From positions 231,983 to 295,982 of the forward strand of contig NZ_BMLT01000003.1 in NCBI RefSeq assembly GCF_014645375.1: a stretch of 64,000 bases of DNA. Reading direction: 5' to 3'. The position numbers were made by a program, and so were the translations under genes. The notes under the pieces are model-generated. The model was not told where the DNA came from and did not search any database. It saw only the letters and a program-made list of their open reading frames with translations. The DNA comes from Marinobacterium nitratireducens (lineage in GTDB: Bacteria; Pseudomonadota; Gammaproteobacteria; Pseudomonadales; Balneatricaceae). This document shows, in pieces, positions 29,094-37,952 of the stretch (the stretch's first letter is position 1; each line of letters opens with the position of its first letter).

Positions 29094-30302
29094 ATGTCCG
29101 CAGAGAAGCCGAGAGCCCACAAGGCCCACTCCGGGAAAGGCCCCGACAGCGGCACACGCTTCTGGAACGACCCCGGCAAGCGAGCCCTGATCTTCCAGAC
29201 GCTGCTGCTCGGCGTGCTCGGATTCCTGATTTACAGCGTCGTCGACAATACCCTGCATAACCTCCAGACCCGCGGTATCACCACCGGTTTCGACTTTCTG
29301 CACGAGGAGGCCGGCTTCGGCATACCGCTTTCGCTGATCGAGTATACCGAGGCCGACAGCTACGGCCGCACCTTCATCGTCGGGCTGCTCAACACCATCC
29401 TGGTATCGGTGCTCGGCATTATCGCCGCCACCCTGCTCGGCTTCGTGCTGGGTGTGGCACGATTATCCGACAACTGGCTGGTTGCCAGGCTGTCGTCACT
29501 CTATATCGAGATCTTCCGTAACATTCCGCTGCTGCTGCAGATCTTCTTCTGGTATTTCGCCGTGTTGCGGGCCCTGCCGTCGCCGCGACAGAGCATCGAG
29601 ATATTCGGCGGCTATCTCAACGTGCGCGGTCTTTCGGTACCAAGCCCTGTACCCGGGGACGGCTTTGGACTGGTGGCCGGCGCCCTGCTGCTCGCCATTG
29701 TCGCCAGCGTGATTCTGGTGCGCTGGAATCACCGGCGTCAGGACGCCACCGGTCAGATCTTCCCGGCCGGCTGGATCAGCCTCGGCCTCATCCTTGGCCT
29801 GCCGCTGCTGACCTTTTTCGCCACCGGCATGCCGCTGTCCCTGGACCGGCCAGAACTGCGCGGTTTCAACTTCACCGGCGGCATGACGCTGCTGCCGGAA
29901 CTGGTCGCGCTCTGGCTGGCGCTGACCATCTACACCGCCGCCTTCATCGCCGAAACCGTGCGCGGCGGCATTCTGGCGGTACCCGGAGGCCAGCTAGAGG
30001 CGGCTTCGGCGCTGGGCCTGCCGAAACGCCGCACGCTGCGCCTGATCATCATTCCACAGGCGATGCGGGTCATCATCCCGCCGCTCACCAGCCAGTACCT
30101 GAACCTGACCAAGAACTCGTCGCTGGCCACCGCCATCGGCTACCCGGACCTGGTCTCGGTATTCGCCGGCACCACGCTTAACCAGACAGGTCAGGCGATC
30201 GAGGTGATTTCGATGACCATGGCGGTCTATCTCACGCTGAGTCTGCTGACCTCGCTGTTCATGAACTGGTACAACAAGCGCATGTCGCTGGTGGAAAGGT
30301 AG
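29094..30302 (+). CDS. aapQ: General L-amino acid ABC transporter permease
   Basis: This 402-residue inner-membrane permease of the HisMQ type has roughly eight hydrophobic segments. The first lies near residue 35, and the EAA loop that docks on AapP is near 300-320 (GGQLEAASALGLPKRRTLRLIIIPQAMRV). A large central insertion relative to simple HisM proteins is normal for AapQ/BztB. It is 109 bp behind aapJ and 12 bp before aapM. Confidence 0.94.
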   Translation: MSAEKPRAHKAHSGKGPDSGTRFWNDPGKRALIFQTLLLGVLGFLIYSVVDNTLHNLQTRGITTGFDFLHEEAGFGIPLSLIEYTEADSYGRTFIVGLLNTILVSVLGIIAATLLGFVLGVARLSDNWLVARLSSLYIEIFRNIPLLLQIFFWYFAVLRALPSPRQSIEIFGGYLNVRGLSVPSPVPGDGFGLVAGALLLAIVASVILVRWNHRRQDATGQIFPAGWISLGLILGLPLLTFFATGMPLSLDRPELRGFNFTGGMTLLPELVALWLALTIYTAAFIAETVRGGILAVPGGQLEAASALGLPKRRTLRLIIIPQAMRVIIPPLTSQYLNLTKNSSLATAIGYPDLVSVFAGTTLNQTGQAIEVISMTMAVYLTLSLLTSLFMNWYNKRMSLVER

Positions 30303-30314
30303 GGAGCCAACCGG

Positions 30315-31415
30315 ATGAAATACGACATTCAACCCACGCTGCCGCCGCCGCCGAACACCGTGGGCGCCATCGGCTGGATGCGCAAGCACCTGTTCCACGG
30401 ACCGCTGAGTTCGGCGGCGACGGTCATCATCGCCGCGCTCGCCGCCTACCTGCTGATTCCGCTGCTGCAGTGGGCCTTTATCGACGCCGACTGGATCGGC
30501 GACAGCCGTGAAGCCTGCACCAGCGGTGGCGCCTGCTGGGTATTCATCAGCAATCGCCTCGGACAGTTCCTCTATGGCTTCTATCCGAGCGACGAAACCT
30601 GGCGGCTGAATCTCGCCTTCCTGATACTGGTGGCGCTGATCGCCTGGATGGTGATACCGCGCCTGCCCTTCAAGGGCTGGGTTGGCGCCTTCACCCTGAT
30701 CATCTACCCCGCCATCGCCTACTTTCTGCTGATCGGCGATGCCTTTGGTCTCGAATACGTCGAGACCCATCGCTGGGGCGGTTTCAGCCTCACCCTGGTG
30801 CTGGCTTTCGTCGGCATAGTGGCAGCGCTGCCATTCGGCATCCTGCTGGCACTGGGCCGGCGCTCGGAAATGCCGATCGTGCGTTCGCTGTCGGTGGTTT
30901 ACATCGAGATCTGGCGCGGCGTTCCGCTGATCACGGTGCTGTTCATGGCGTCCGTGATGCTGCCGCTGTTCTTTCCCGAGGACATCAATTTCGACAAGCT
31001 GCTGCGCGCGCTTATCGGCATCATCATGTTCCAGACGGCCTATATGGCCGAGGTGGTCCGCGGCGGCCTCCAGGCGATCCCGAAGGGCCAGTACGAGGCC
31101 GCCGACGCCCTCGGGCTGAGCTACTGGAAAAAGATGATCCTGATCATCCTGCCGCAGGCGCTCAAACTGATGATCCCCGGCATCGTCAACACCTTCATCG
31201 CGCTGTTCAAGGACACCAGTCTCGTGGTCATCATCGGTCTGTTCGACCTGCTGGCCATCGTCCAGGCCGCCAGCAACGATCCGGAATGGATCGGTTTCGC
31301 CACCGAAGGCTATATCTTCGTGGCGCTGATGTTCTGGATCTTCTGTTTCGGCATGTCCCGCTACAGCCAGCACCTCGAGAAGCTGCTGCATACCGGCCAC
31401 GGCAACCGCGCCTGA
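30315..31415 (+). CDS. aapM: General L-amino acid ABC transporter permease
   Basis: This 366-residue second permease has an N-terminal membrane anchor near residue 38 and a soluble cysteine-containing segment ([13 protein letters not shown]). A HisMQ core with about six more helices follows. Its EAA loop is [23 protein letters not shown]. It pairs with AapQ to form the translocation pore, and the stop codon is 19 bp before aapP. Confidence 0.94.
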   Translation: MKYDIQPTLPPPPNTVGAIGWMRKHLFHGPLSSAATVIIAALAAYLLIPLLQWAFIDADWIGDSREACTSGGACWVFISNRLGQFLYGFYPSDETWRLNLAFLILVALIAWMVIPRLPFKGWVGAFTLIIYPAIAYFLLIGDAFGLEYVETHRWGGFSLTLVLAFVGIVAALPFGILLALGRRSEMPIVRSLSVVYIEIWRGVPLITVLFMASVMLPLFFPEDINFDKLLRALIGIIMFQTAYMAEVVRGGLQAIPKGQYEAADALGLSYWKKMILIILPQALKLMIPGIVNTFIALFKDTSLVVIIGLFDLLAIVQAASNDPEWIGFATEGYIFVALMFWIFCFGMSRYSQHLEKLLHTGHGNRA

Positions 31416-31434
31416 ATTTAACGGAGTCACCAAG

Positions 31435-32196
31435 ATGGCAGAAGCCAAAACGCAGGATCAACAACTGGCCGTCGAGCTGCGCGGCGTCAACAAGTGGTAC
31501 GGCGAGTTCCATGTACTGAAGAACATCAACCTGGAGGTGCGCAAGGGCGAGCGAATCGTCATCTGCGGTCCGTCCGGCTCCGGCAAGTCGACCATGATCC
31601 GCTGCATCAACCGGCTCGAGGAGCACCAGCAGGGCGACATCATCGTCAACGGTACCTACCTCACCGAAGACCTGAAGAAAATCGAGCAGATCCGCCGCAA
31701 CGTCGGCATGGTGTTCCAGCATTTCAACCTGTTTCCGCACCTGACGGTGCTGGAGAACTGTGCACTGGCGCCGATCTGGGTCAAGAAGGTGCCGCGCAAG
31801 GAAGCCGAGGCCACGGCGATGCGATACCTCGAGCGCGTGCGCATCCCGGAACAGGCGAAAAAGTACCCCGGTCAGTTGTCCGGCGGTCAGCAGCAGCGCG
31901 TCGCCATCGCCCGCTCACTGTGCATGAGTCCCGACGTGATGCTGTTCGACGAACCCACCTCGGCGCTGGACCCCGAGATGATCAAGGAGGTCCTCGATGT
32001 CATGATCGAGCTTGCCCAGGAGGGCATGACGATGCTCTGCGTGACCCACGAAATGGGCTTCGCCAAGACGGTCGCCAACCGCGTCATCTTCATGGACGCC
32101 GGCCAGATCATCGAGGAGAACGAGCCACACGCTTTCTTCAACAATCCCCAGCACGAAAGGACCCAGCTGTTCCTCAGCCAGATACTGCAGCACTGA
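31435..32196 (+). CDS. aapP: General L-amino acid ABC transporter ATP-binding protein
   Basis: This 253-residue polar-amino-acid ATPase has Walker [10 protein letters not shown] near residue 45, the Q loop, signature [15 protein letters not shown] near 150, Walker [15 protein letters not shown] and switch histidine VTHEMGF. It is the last gene of the aap operon. A long REP palindrome rather than a T-tailed terminator follows. Confidence 0.96.
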   Translation: MAEAKTQDQQLAVELRGVNKWYGEFHVLKNINLEVRKGERIVICGPSGSGKSTMIRCINRLEEHQQGDIIVNGTYLTEDLKKIEQIRRNVGMVFQHFNLFPHLTVLENCALAPIWVKKVPRKEAEATAMRYLERVRIPEQAKKYPGQLSGGQQQRVAIARSLCMSPDVMLFDEPTSALDPEMIKEVLDVMIELAQEGMTMLCVTHEMGFAKTVANRVIFMDAGQIIEENEPHAFFNNPQHERTQLFLSQILQH

Positions 32197-32201
32197 GTCG
32201 T

Positions 32202-32269
32202 AGGGTGCCGGTGAGCCTGCGAACCGCACCATCGGAGGCGGTGCGGTTCGTTGCACTCACCGGCACCCT
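32202..32269. repeat. Long REP palindrome after aapP
   Basis: Outer arms AGGGTGCCGGTGAG/CTCACCGGCACCCT and inner arms GAACCGCACC/GGTGCGGTTC pair perfectly around short loops, giving a 68-bp cruciform-capable structure without a T tail. The outer arms match those at 3589-3657. Confidence 0.9.
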
Positions 32270-32373
32270 AAGTATCAGTGAGTTGACAGTTAACAGTTGG
32301 GAGTCGACAGTATCGCCGTCACAGGAAGCCAAGGCTTCCGGCTCTTTTAACTGTTTACTGGATACTTCAAACT

Positions 32374-32715
32374 ATGCTCTTGAACGACTTTCTCGCCCGC
32401 ATCGGTAACGATGACAGCCTTGACTTCGAGGACACCATGGCCGTCATCGCCGCCCACTACGACTATCGGCCGACCGCATTCGACAACGGCCCGGTGCGCA
32501 ACGACGCCGGCCAGAACGAGGGCAGCTGCAAGATTTTCGCCTTCGCCCGTCTCAACGACCTCGACCGGGATCGCACCCTCGCCTGCTTCGGCCGCTTCTA
32601 CCGCGACGTTCTGGCCACCCCGGACGGCAGCGACCACGGCAATATCCGCGCCTTCCTGGAAAACGGCTGGGATGGCATCCGCTTTGACGGAGAGGCGCTA
32701 ATTGAAAAGGCGTGA
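32374..32715 (+). CDS. HopJ-family protein
   Basis: The 113-residue product matches the HopJ (PF08888-type) family: DFEDTMAVIAAHYDYRPTAF, then GQNEGSCKIFAFARL and ACFGRFYRDVL. The family was named after a Pseudomonas syringae type III effector candidate but is widespread in free-living gammaproteobacteria, where its role is unknown. There is no secretion context here, so I read it as a housekeeping protein. A heptamer-like tract (AGTTGAC/AGTTAAC) runs before the gene, and its TGA stop codon lies inside a second, very regular one. Confidence 0.85.
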   Translation: MLLNDFLARIGNDDSLDFEDTMAVIAAHYDYRPTAFDNGPVRNDAGQNEGSCKIFAFARLNDLDRDRTLACFGRFYRDVLATPDGSDHGNIRAFLENGWDGIRFDGEALIEKA

Positions 32716-32802
32716 GGCGTGAGGCGTGAGGCGTGAGGCGTGAGGCGTGAGGCGTGAGGCGTGAGGCGTGAGGCGTGAGGCGTGAGGCGTGAGGCGTGAG
32801 GC
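32709..32802. repeat. 13-copy GGCGTGA heptamer array
   Basis: GGCGTGA repeats about 13.4 times without error over 94 bp. The first unit includes the TGA stop codon of the HopJ-family gene. This is the most regular of the 7-bp tracts in the window. Confidence 0.98.
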
Positions 32803-32964
32803 AGTATGGTTGCCCGCTTTTCACTGTCCACTCTTTACTGTTAACTGCTTCCTCCAACTGTTAACTGTTTCCGCGAAATCCATTCGCTCGCGGAGCGAGC
32901 TCCTACGCATCGTCAGGCGTACTCCCCTTTACGCCTTGCGCCTAACCCTTTACGCTTCACGGAG

Positions 32965-34035
32965 TCAAAACAACACCAGCTGTTCGGCGCTCGCCTGGTC
33001 GTCTATTTCGCGCAACCGGAACCCGACTCCCATCAGCCGCACCGGGCGCTCGCCCCGGTGCCAGGCCTCGCGGGCCAGGCGAGCGAACAGCGCGGCCTCC
33101 GCGTTGCTATCGCCCCGCCCGCTCAGCGCCTGTTCGGCGGTGGTCTGAGTGAAGTCGGCGAACTTGATCTTGACCACCGCGCCGCACACCGCAGCGGGGC
33201 GTGCCAGACGCCGGTAGCGCCCTTCCAGCTCGTCGATCAACGCCGGCAGCCGTTGCAGACAGGCGGCCAGGTCCGCCAGGTCCTCGGCGTAGGTATGCTC
33301 GACGCTCACCGACTTGCGCTCGCGGCTGACCCGCACCGGGCGTTCGTCCCGCCCCCAGGCAAGCTCCCAGAGGCGCTGCCCGAAGCGGCCGAACCGGCTT
33401 GCCAGCGCCTCGGCGCCCACGGCACGAAGATCCTCGCAGGTCTTCACCCCCATCCGGTGCAGCCGCTCCGCAGTCTTGGCACCGACGCCATGGAGCTTTT
33501 CCACCGGCAGCGCCCGCACGAAGGCTTCGACCTGATCGGGACGAATGACGCAAAGGCCGTCCGGCTTGTTCCAGTCGCTGGCAATTTTGGCAAGAAAACG
33601 GTTCGGCGCCACGCCGGCCGAAACGCAGATACCGACCTCCGTCCGTACGCGCTGACGGATCTCTTCGGCAATCCTGGTCGCGCTGCCCTGGCAGCGGCTG
33701 CTGGCGGTAACGTCGAGGTAGGCCTCGTCCAGCGAGAGCGGCTCGATCAGCTCGGTGTAGGCGCGATAGATGGCCATGATCTGCCGCGATACCTCGCGGT
33801 ACTTGGCCATATTGCCGGAGATGACCGTAAGACCGGGACAGAGCTTCTGCGCCCGTGCCGTTGCCATGGCCGAGTGCACGCCGAACGCCCGCGCCTCGTA
33901 GTTGCAGGTGGCAATGACACCCCGCCGGTCGGCACGGCCGCCCACCGCCAGCGGAATACCCCGCAACGAGGGGTCGTCGCGCATTTCCACCGCGGCGTAG
34001 AAGCAATCGCAGTCGCAATGAATGATTTTCCGCAT
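32965..34035 (-). CDS. dinB: DNA polymerase IV
   Basis: This Y-family translesion polymerase has 356 residues. Motifs in order are the catalytic DCDCFYAAVEMRDD (first acidic residues near position 8), the steric-gate region, SLDEAYLDVT with the second acidic pair near 103, and helix-hairpin-helix LHGVGAKTAERLHRMG near 180. The little-finger domain follows. The extreme C-terminus AEQLVLF is the beta-clamp-binding peptide. No good LexA box is present before the start; only a CTGT half-site is seen. Confidence 0.96.
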   Translation of the reverse strand: MRKIIHCDCDCFYAAVEMRDDPSLRGIPLAVGGRADRRGVIATCNYEARAFGVHSAMATARAQKLCPGLTVISGNMAKYREVSRQIMAIYRAYTELIEPLSLDEAYLDVTASSRCQGSATRIAEEIRQRVRTEVGICVSAGVAPNRFLAKIASDWNKPDGLCVIRPDQVEAFVRALPVEKLHGVGAKTAERLHRMGVKTCEDLRAVGAEALASRFGRFGQRLWELAWGRDERPVRVSRERKSVSVEHTYAEDLADLAACLQRLPALIDELEGRYRRLARPAAVCGAVVKIKFADFTQTTAEQALSGRGDSNAEAALFARLAREAWHRGERPVRLMGVGFRLREIDDQASAEQLVLF

Positions 34036-34153
34036 GAATGCTCAGGTACCGATACAACAGGCGGCCATTGACCCCCATCGCCGTTACAATTGCAACACCA
34101 GTTGCTTCCAGATGCTATATTGAGTGCCGTCAGCAGTCCCAGGGAGTTAACAG

Positions 34154-34327
34154 ATGACGGATGATAATAAAGAGTGGAGCGGCATCGAACGACGATCGGG
34201 CGAAGACCGACGCAAACAACCGGACCGCCGGGAGGACATCCGCTTCGAGCCGGGCAAGAAGGACCGGCGCAAGAACAAGGGACGTCGCAAGGAAGACCAG
34301 GATCCCTGGTCGAAGGGTACGGTCTGA
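34154..34327 (+). CDS. 57-residue RR/DRR-rich small protein
   Basis: A short frame begins at ATG 34154 with AGGGAG 7 nt upstream and runs 57 codons to TGA. The peptide is highly charged, with repeated ERRSGEDRRK and DRRED/DRRKN/GRRKE blocks and a C-terminal QDPWSKGTV. Such arginine-rich stretches suggest nucleic-acid or membrane contact, but I assign no function. It lies between dinB (divergent) and the OlsF-like gene. Confidence 0.65.
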   Translation: MTDDNKEWSGIERRSGEDRRKQPDRREDIRFEPGKKDRRKNKGRRKEDQDPWSKGTV

Positions 34328-34426
34328 ACCTTCCGGACCGGCCTGTCATCAAAGTGTCAGCAAGCATTAAAGCAAGCGTCACAGAGCGTCCATAAAGTTG
34401 GAGCCCTCGCAACGAGGACTCCAACC

Positions 34427-36154
34427 ATGCAGCTCAACGTCGAACAAGTCGTCGTCAACAAGTTTCCGGCATTCGCCGCCCAGCCGGCGCCGCTACGCCA
34501 CTCCACCCTGTTCTGCCTGCGCCGCCTTGTCCGCGAGAACGAGATCAACAGCTTTCTCGGCGACAACGGCGCCTGCACCGGTTTCGAATTCGTCGACCGC
34601 GTGCTCGACTACTTCAACTTCAGCTACTCGCTGAGCAACAAGCACCGCCTGAATATTCCGTCGTCGGGCCGGGTGCTGATCGTTGCCAACCACCCGCTCG
34701 GGGCACTCGACGGCCTGGCGCTGCTGAAACTGATCGGCGAGATCCGTCGCGATGTACGTATCGTCGCCAATGACCTGCTGATGAGCCTGGAGCCGCTGAG
34801 ATCACTGCTACTGCCGGTCGACAACCTCGGCAAGTCCACGCGCAAGCGCGATATCGCCCGTATCAGCCAGGCCCTGCAGGACGAGCAGGCGGTGATCGTT
34901 TTCCCCGCAGGCGAAGTGTCCCGCGCCGGGCTGACCGGTATCCGCGACGGACGCTGGAGCACCGGTTTCCTGCATTTCGCACGCAAGGCCAATGCGCCGA
35001 TACTGCCGATTTTCGTCGGCGGCAAGAATTCCTCGCTGTTCTACAGCGTCTCGGCACTGAACCGTTCGCTGTCGACCGTGCTGCTGGCGCGGGAAATGTT
35101 CAACAAGCGCTCGGTGACCATTCCGGTTCGCGTCGGCGAGCCGATCCCGTTCAGCCAGATCGATGCCCTGCCGCTGTCCGGCCGCGAGAAGGCCAAGATC
35201 ATCAAGAAACACCTGTACCGGATCGCCCGCAACCGGTCGCCGCTGTTTATCACCGAGAAAACCATCGACCATCCGCAGGATCGCCAGAGCCTGAAGCAGG
35301 AGCTCAGGGCTTCCGAGCTGCTGGGCGAAACCGCCGATGGCAAGAAGATCTACCTGTTCGACTACCGTCCGGATTCGGCGGTCATGCGCGAGGTCGGCCG
35401 GCTCCGTGAAATCGCCTTTCGCCGCGTCGGGGAAGGCACCGGAGAGAAGCGCGATCTCGACGACTACGACCGCCATTACCGTCACCTCATCCTGTGGGAC
35501 GAAGACGATCTCGAGATTGCCGGCGCCTACCGTCTTGGCGAGACAGCAGGCCAGGCGGACCCGAGCGCCGGTCTCTACAGCGCCAGCCTGTTTCGTTACA
35601 GCGAGCAGATGGCGCCCTACTTCGCACGCGGCATCGAACTCGGCCGCAGCTTCGTGCAACCGCGCTACTGGGGCAAGCGCAGCCTCGACTACCTCTGGTA
35701 CGGCATTGGCGCCTACCTGCGTCGCCACCCCGAGGTGCGCTACCTGTTCGGCCCGGTCAGCCTGAGCAACAGTTATCCGAAGGCCGCCCGGGACCTGATC
35801 GTCTGGTACTACAGTCACTATTACGCAGACACCGAATACCTCGGACATTCGCTAAGCCCCTACAACCTCGACCAGGAGTGCCGCGAAAACCTCGAACGGC
35901 TGTTCGACGGCAACGACTGCAAGGCCGACTTCAAGGTACTGAAGGAACAGCTGGAATTCCTTGGCGCCACGGTCCCGACGCTGTACAAGCAGTACAGTGA
36001 CGTCTGCGAGCCCGGCGGCGTGCGTTTCCTGGACTTCGGCGTCGATGCCGACTTCAACTACTGCGTCGACGGTCTGGTACTGGTCGATCTCGACTACCTC
36101 AAGCCACGCAAGCGCGAGCGATACCTGGGCCAGGCGCTGGCCGAAGCGTCCTGA
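34427..36154 (+). CDS. OlsF-like bifunctional acyltransferase (ornithine lipid synthesis candidate)
   Basis: The 575-residue protein joins two acyltransferases. Residues ~60-280 are PlsC-like, with NHPLGALDGLALL as the catalytic block (spacing HX5D rather than HX4D, as in the HPxGxxDG subgroup) and FPAGEVSR as block III. Residues ~300-575 resemble the OlsB/GNAT-type N-acyltransferase (AGAYRLGET, GIELGRSFVQPRYW, YLFGPVSLSNSYP). In Serratia-type OlsF this combination makes phosphorus-free ornithine lipids from acyl-ACP and ornithine. The assignment to ornithine rests on that domain order; another amine could be the acceptor. Confidence 0.78.
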   Translation: MQLNVEQVVVNKFPAFAAQPAPLRHSTLFCLRRLVRENEINSFLGDNGACTGFEFVDRVLDYFNFSYSLSNKHRLNIPSSGRVLIVANHPLGALDGLALLKLIGEIRRDVRIVANDLLMSLEPLRSLLLPVDNLGKSTRKRDIARISQALQDEQAVIVFPAGEVSRAGLTGIRDGRWSTGFLHFARKANAPILPIFVGGKNSSLFYSVSALNRSLSTVLLAREMFNKRSVTIPVRVGEPIPFSQIDALPLSGREKAKIIKKHLYRIARNRSPLFITEKTIDHPQDRQSLKQELRASELLGETADGKKIYLFDYRPDSAVMREVGRLREIAFRRVGEGTGEKRDLDDYDRHYRHLILWDEDDLEIAGAYRLGETAGQADPSAGLYSASLFRYSEQMAPYFARGIELGRSFVQPRYWGKRSLDYLWYGIGAYLRRHPEVRYLFGPVSLSNSYPKAARDLIVWYYSHYYADTEYLGHSLSPYNLDQECRENLERLFDGNDCKADFKVLKEQLEFLGATVPTLYKQYSDVCEPGGVRFLDFGVDADFNYCVDGLVLVDLDYLKPRKRERYLGQALAEAS

Positions 36155-36176
36155 AGCGATGGGCCAGGGGTTACCG

Positions 36177-36268
36177 CCAGGGATGGCGGGGGTGCTGGCA
36201 ACGCAGGAGCAGTTGTCAGTAGGCACGTAACGCGTCACCCGTCATCCGTCACCCGTCACCCGTCACCT
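36177..36268. repeat. Dispersed 51-bp repeat copy followed by heptamers
   Basis: 36177-36222 is a single copy of the unit arrayed at 22327-22465. It abuts about six heptamers (GTAACGC, GTCACCC, GTCATCC, GTCACCC twice, GTCACCT) at 36227-36268. Together they fill the space between the OlsF-like gene and the VWA gene. Confidence 0.85.
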
Positions 36269-36341
36269 GGATTCAACTTTTCCTGTTTTACGGGTTCCAA
36301 TTTCTATACTTGTTCAAGAGTAATCGAAATCGGGAGCCAAC

Positions 36342-37043
36342 ATGGGTGACGAACGCAAGGCGTTGCGGCAACCCTCCAGCCGCCAGGAAGTCGACCAGTT
36401 TCTGCACCAGGTGGCGAAGACGCCAACCACCGGCAACGGCGGACGGCTGATTTTCGCCCTGGACGCCACCGCCAGCCGGGAACCGACCTGGGACCACGCC
36501 TGCCAGCTGCAGAGCGAAATGTTCGAGCAGACCCGCAGCCTCGGCGGGCTTTCGGTACAACTTTGCTACTACCGCGGTTATCAGGAGTTCTTCGCCTCCG
36601 GCTGGCTGCAGAATACCGACCGGCTGCTGCAGCAGATGAATGGCGTAAGATGCCTGGGCGGTCATACCCAGATCGCACGGCTGCTGGCCCATGCACGTGA
36701 CGAAAGTCGCCGTCAGCGGGTCCAGGCACTGGTGTTCATTGGCGACTGCATGGAAGAGAACGTCGATGACCTGTGCCAGCTGGCCGGCGAACTCGGCCTG
36801 CTGTCGGTGCCGGTATTCGTGTTTCAGGAAGGCAGCGATATCGTCGCGGCCCGGGCCTTCAAGCAGATCAGCCGGCTTTCCGGCGGTGCCTACTGCCACT
36901 TCGACCGCAACAGTGCCGGACTGCTGCGCGAGCTGCTCGGCGCGGTCGCCGTATACGCCTCGGGCGGACGCAAGGCGCTGGAGCATTACAGCCGCGGCAA
37001 ACAGGGCGAGGTCCTGCAACTGACGCACCAGTTGCGCTCATAA
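36342..37043 (+). CDS. VWA-like domain protein
   Basis: This 233-residue cytoplasmic protein has a von Willebrand A-type fold. The MIDAS-like motif near residue 43 reads FALDATASREPTW (DxTxS instead of DxSxS). The conserved threonine lies in GGHTQIARLLA, and the third metal loop in VFIGDCMEENV. It is followed after 83 bp by a membrane J-domain protein, suggesting a chaperone-linked assembly module, as seen for other VWA/J pairs. The specific target is unknown. Confidence 0.75.
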   Translation: MGDERKALRQPSSRQEVDQFLHQVAKTPTTGNGGRLIFALDATASREPTWDHACQLQSEMFEQTRSLGGLSVQLCYYRGYQEFFASGWLQNTDRLLQQMNGVRCLGGHTQIARLLAHARDESRRQRVQALVFIGDCMEENVDDLCQLAGELGLLSVPVFVFQEGSDIVAARAFKQISRLSGGAYCHFDRNSAGLLRELLGAVAVYASGGRKALEHYSRGKQGEVLQLTHQLRS

Positions 37044-37126
37044 CGTTTAACCCGGCAGCCGATCGCGTTAATCTCGTTTGAAACACCTATACTCCCCGTT
37101 TCAGAAAGCAACCTAAGAGGCATGCA

Positions 37127-37852
37127 TTGAATCCCGTCGGTCTGATTCTCATGGGCGCGGTCGCCCTTGCCGGTTATCTATGGATACAGTCGCGCCCGGC
37201 ATCACAGCGGGGCCGCGCCAAGTGGCAACTGGTGATCCTGATGCTGGCGCTGCTGCTGCTTTACCTGAGCATCAGTGGCCGATTGCACTGGATCGGCGCA
37301 TTGTTCGCGGCGATGCTTCCGCTTTCACGCTACCTGGTGCCGCTGCTGCGCTACCTGCCGTTCCTCAGGCGGCTGTACAACGGCCAGAGGCAGTCCCGGC
37401 AGTCCGGCGGCAACAGCTCCCGTGTTCAGACCGCCGTACTGGAGATGACCCTCGATCATGACAGTGGCGTCATGCACGGCACCGTGCTGCAGGGGCCCCT
37501 GAGCGGCCGCAGCCTGGGTGACCTCGGCGAGACCGAATTCATCGAACTCCTGCAATACTGCCGGCGCCAGGACGCCGAATCGGCGCGTCTCCTGGAGGCC
37601 TACCTCGACCGGCGCTTCGGTGAGCGCTGGCGCGACGACGACCCCGGCGACGAACAGCAGTCGGCGCCGGCATCCGGCGGCGCCCTTAGTGAGCAGGAAG
37701 CCTACGCCATCCTCGGCCTCAAGCCCGGCGCCAGCGATCAGGAGGTCATCGACGCACACCGCCGTCTGATGCAAAAGCTGCACCCGGACCGGGGCGGCAG
37801 CGACTACCTGGCAGCACGCATCAACGAGGCCAAGGAGCGCCTGCTTGGCTGA
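37127..37852 (+). CDS. Membrane-anchored J-domain protein
   Basis: The 241-residue protein has two or three N-terminal hydrophobic segments (about 3-20, 32-47 and 52-75). A charged linker and a C-terminal J domain of about 55 residues follow (EQEAYAILGLKPGASDQEVIDAHRRLMQKLHPDRGG) with the HPD tripeptide intact. It should recruit and stimulate an Hsp70 at the inner membrane, like DjlA/Tim14-type J proteins. It starts at TTG 37127 with AGAGG upstream. Confidence 0.85.
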   Translation: MNPVGLILMGAVALAGYLWIQSRPASQRGRAKWQLVILMLALLLLYLSISGRLHWIGALFAAMLPLSRYLVPLLRYLPFLRRLYNGQRQSRQSGGNSSRVQTAVLEMTLDHDSGVMHGTVLQGPLSGRSLGDLGETEFIELLQYCRRQDAESARLLEAYLDRRFGERWRDDDPGDEQQSAPASGGALSEQEAYAILGLKPGASDQEVIDAHRRLMQKLHPDRGGSDYLAARINEAKERLLG

Positions 37853-37902
37853 GAAAGGCGGCGAATTTTATTCCATTCGCTCGCCATCTCGACTCTGCAA
37901 TC

Positions 37903-37911
37903 TGGTATGAT
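37903..37911 (+). promoter_or_regulatory. Extended -10 promoter of the capsule-like plus operon
   Basis: TGGTATGAT fits the extended -10 TGnTATnAT and lies 42 bp before the KpsS-like start. No convincing -35 is present, as is usual for extended -10 promoters. Confidence 0.4.
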
Positions 37912-37952
37912 CGCCCTTTCCAGAATCGTGTTTCGGGCACCAGCACACGTTT

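Noticed and set aside
32374..32715. Type III secretion effector
   Set aside because: The HopJ name is historical. No secretion genes, hrp box or effector-like N-terminus accompany it, and the family is common in free-living bacteria.
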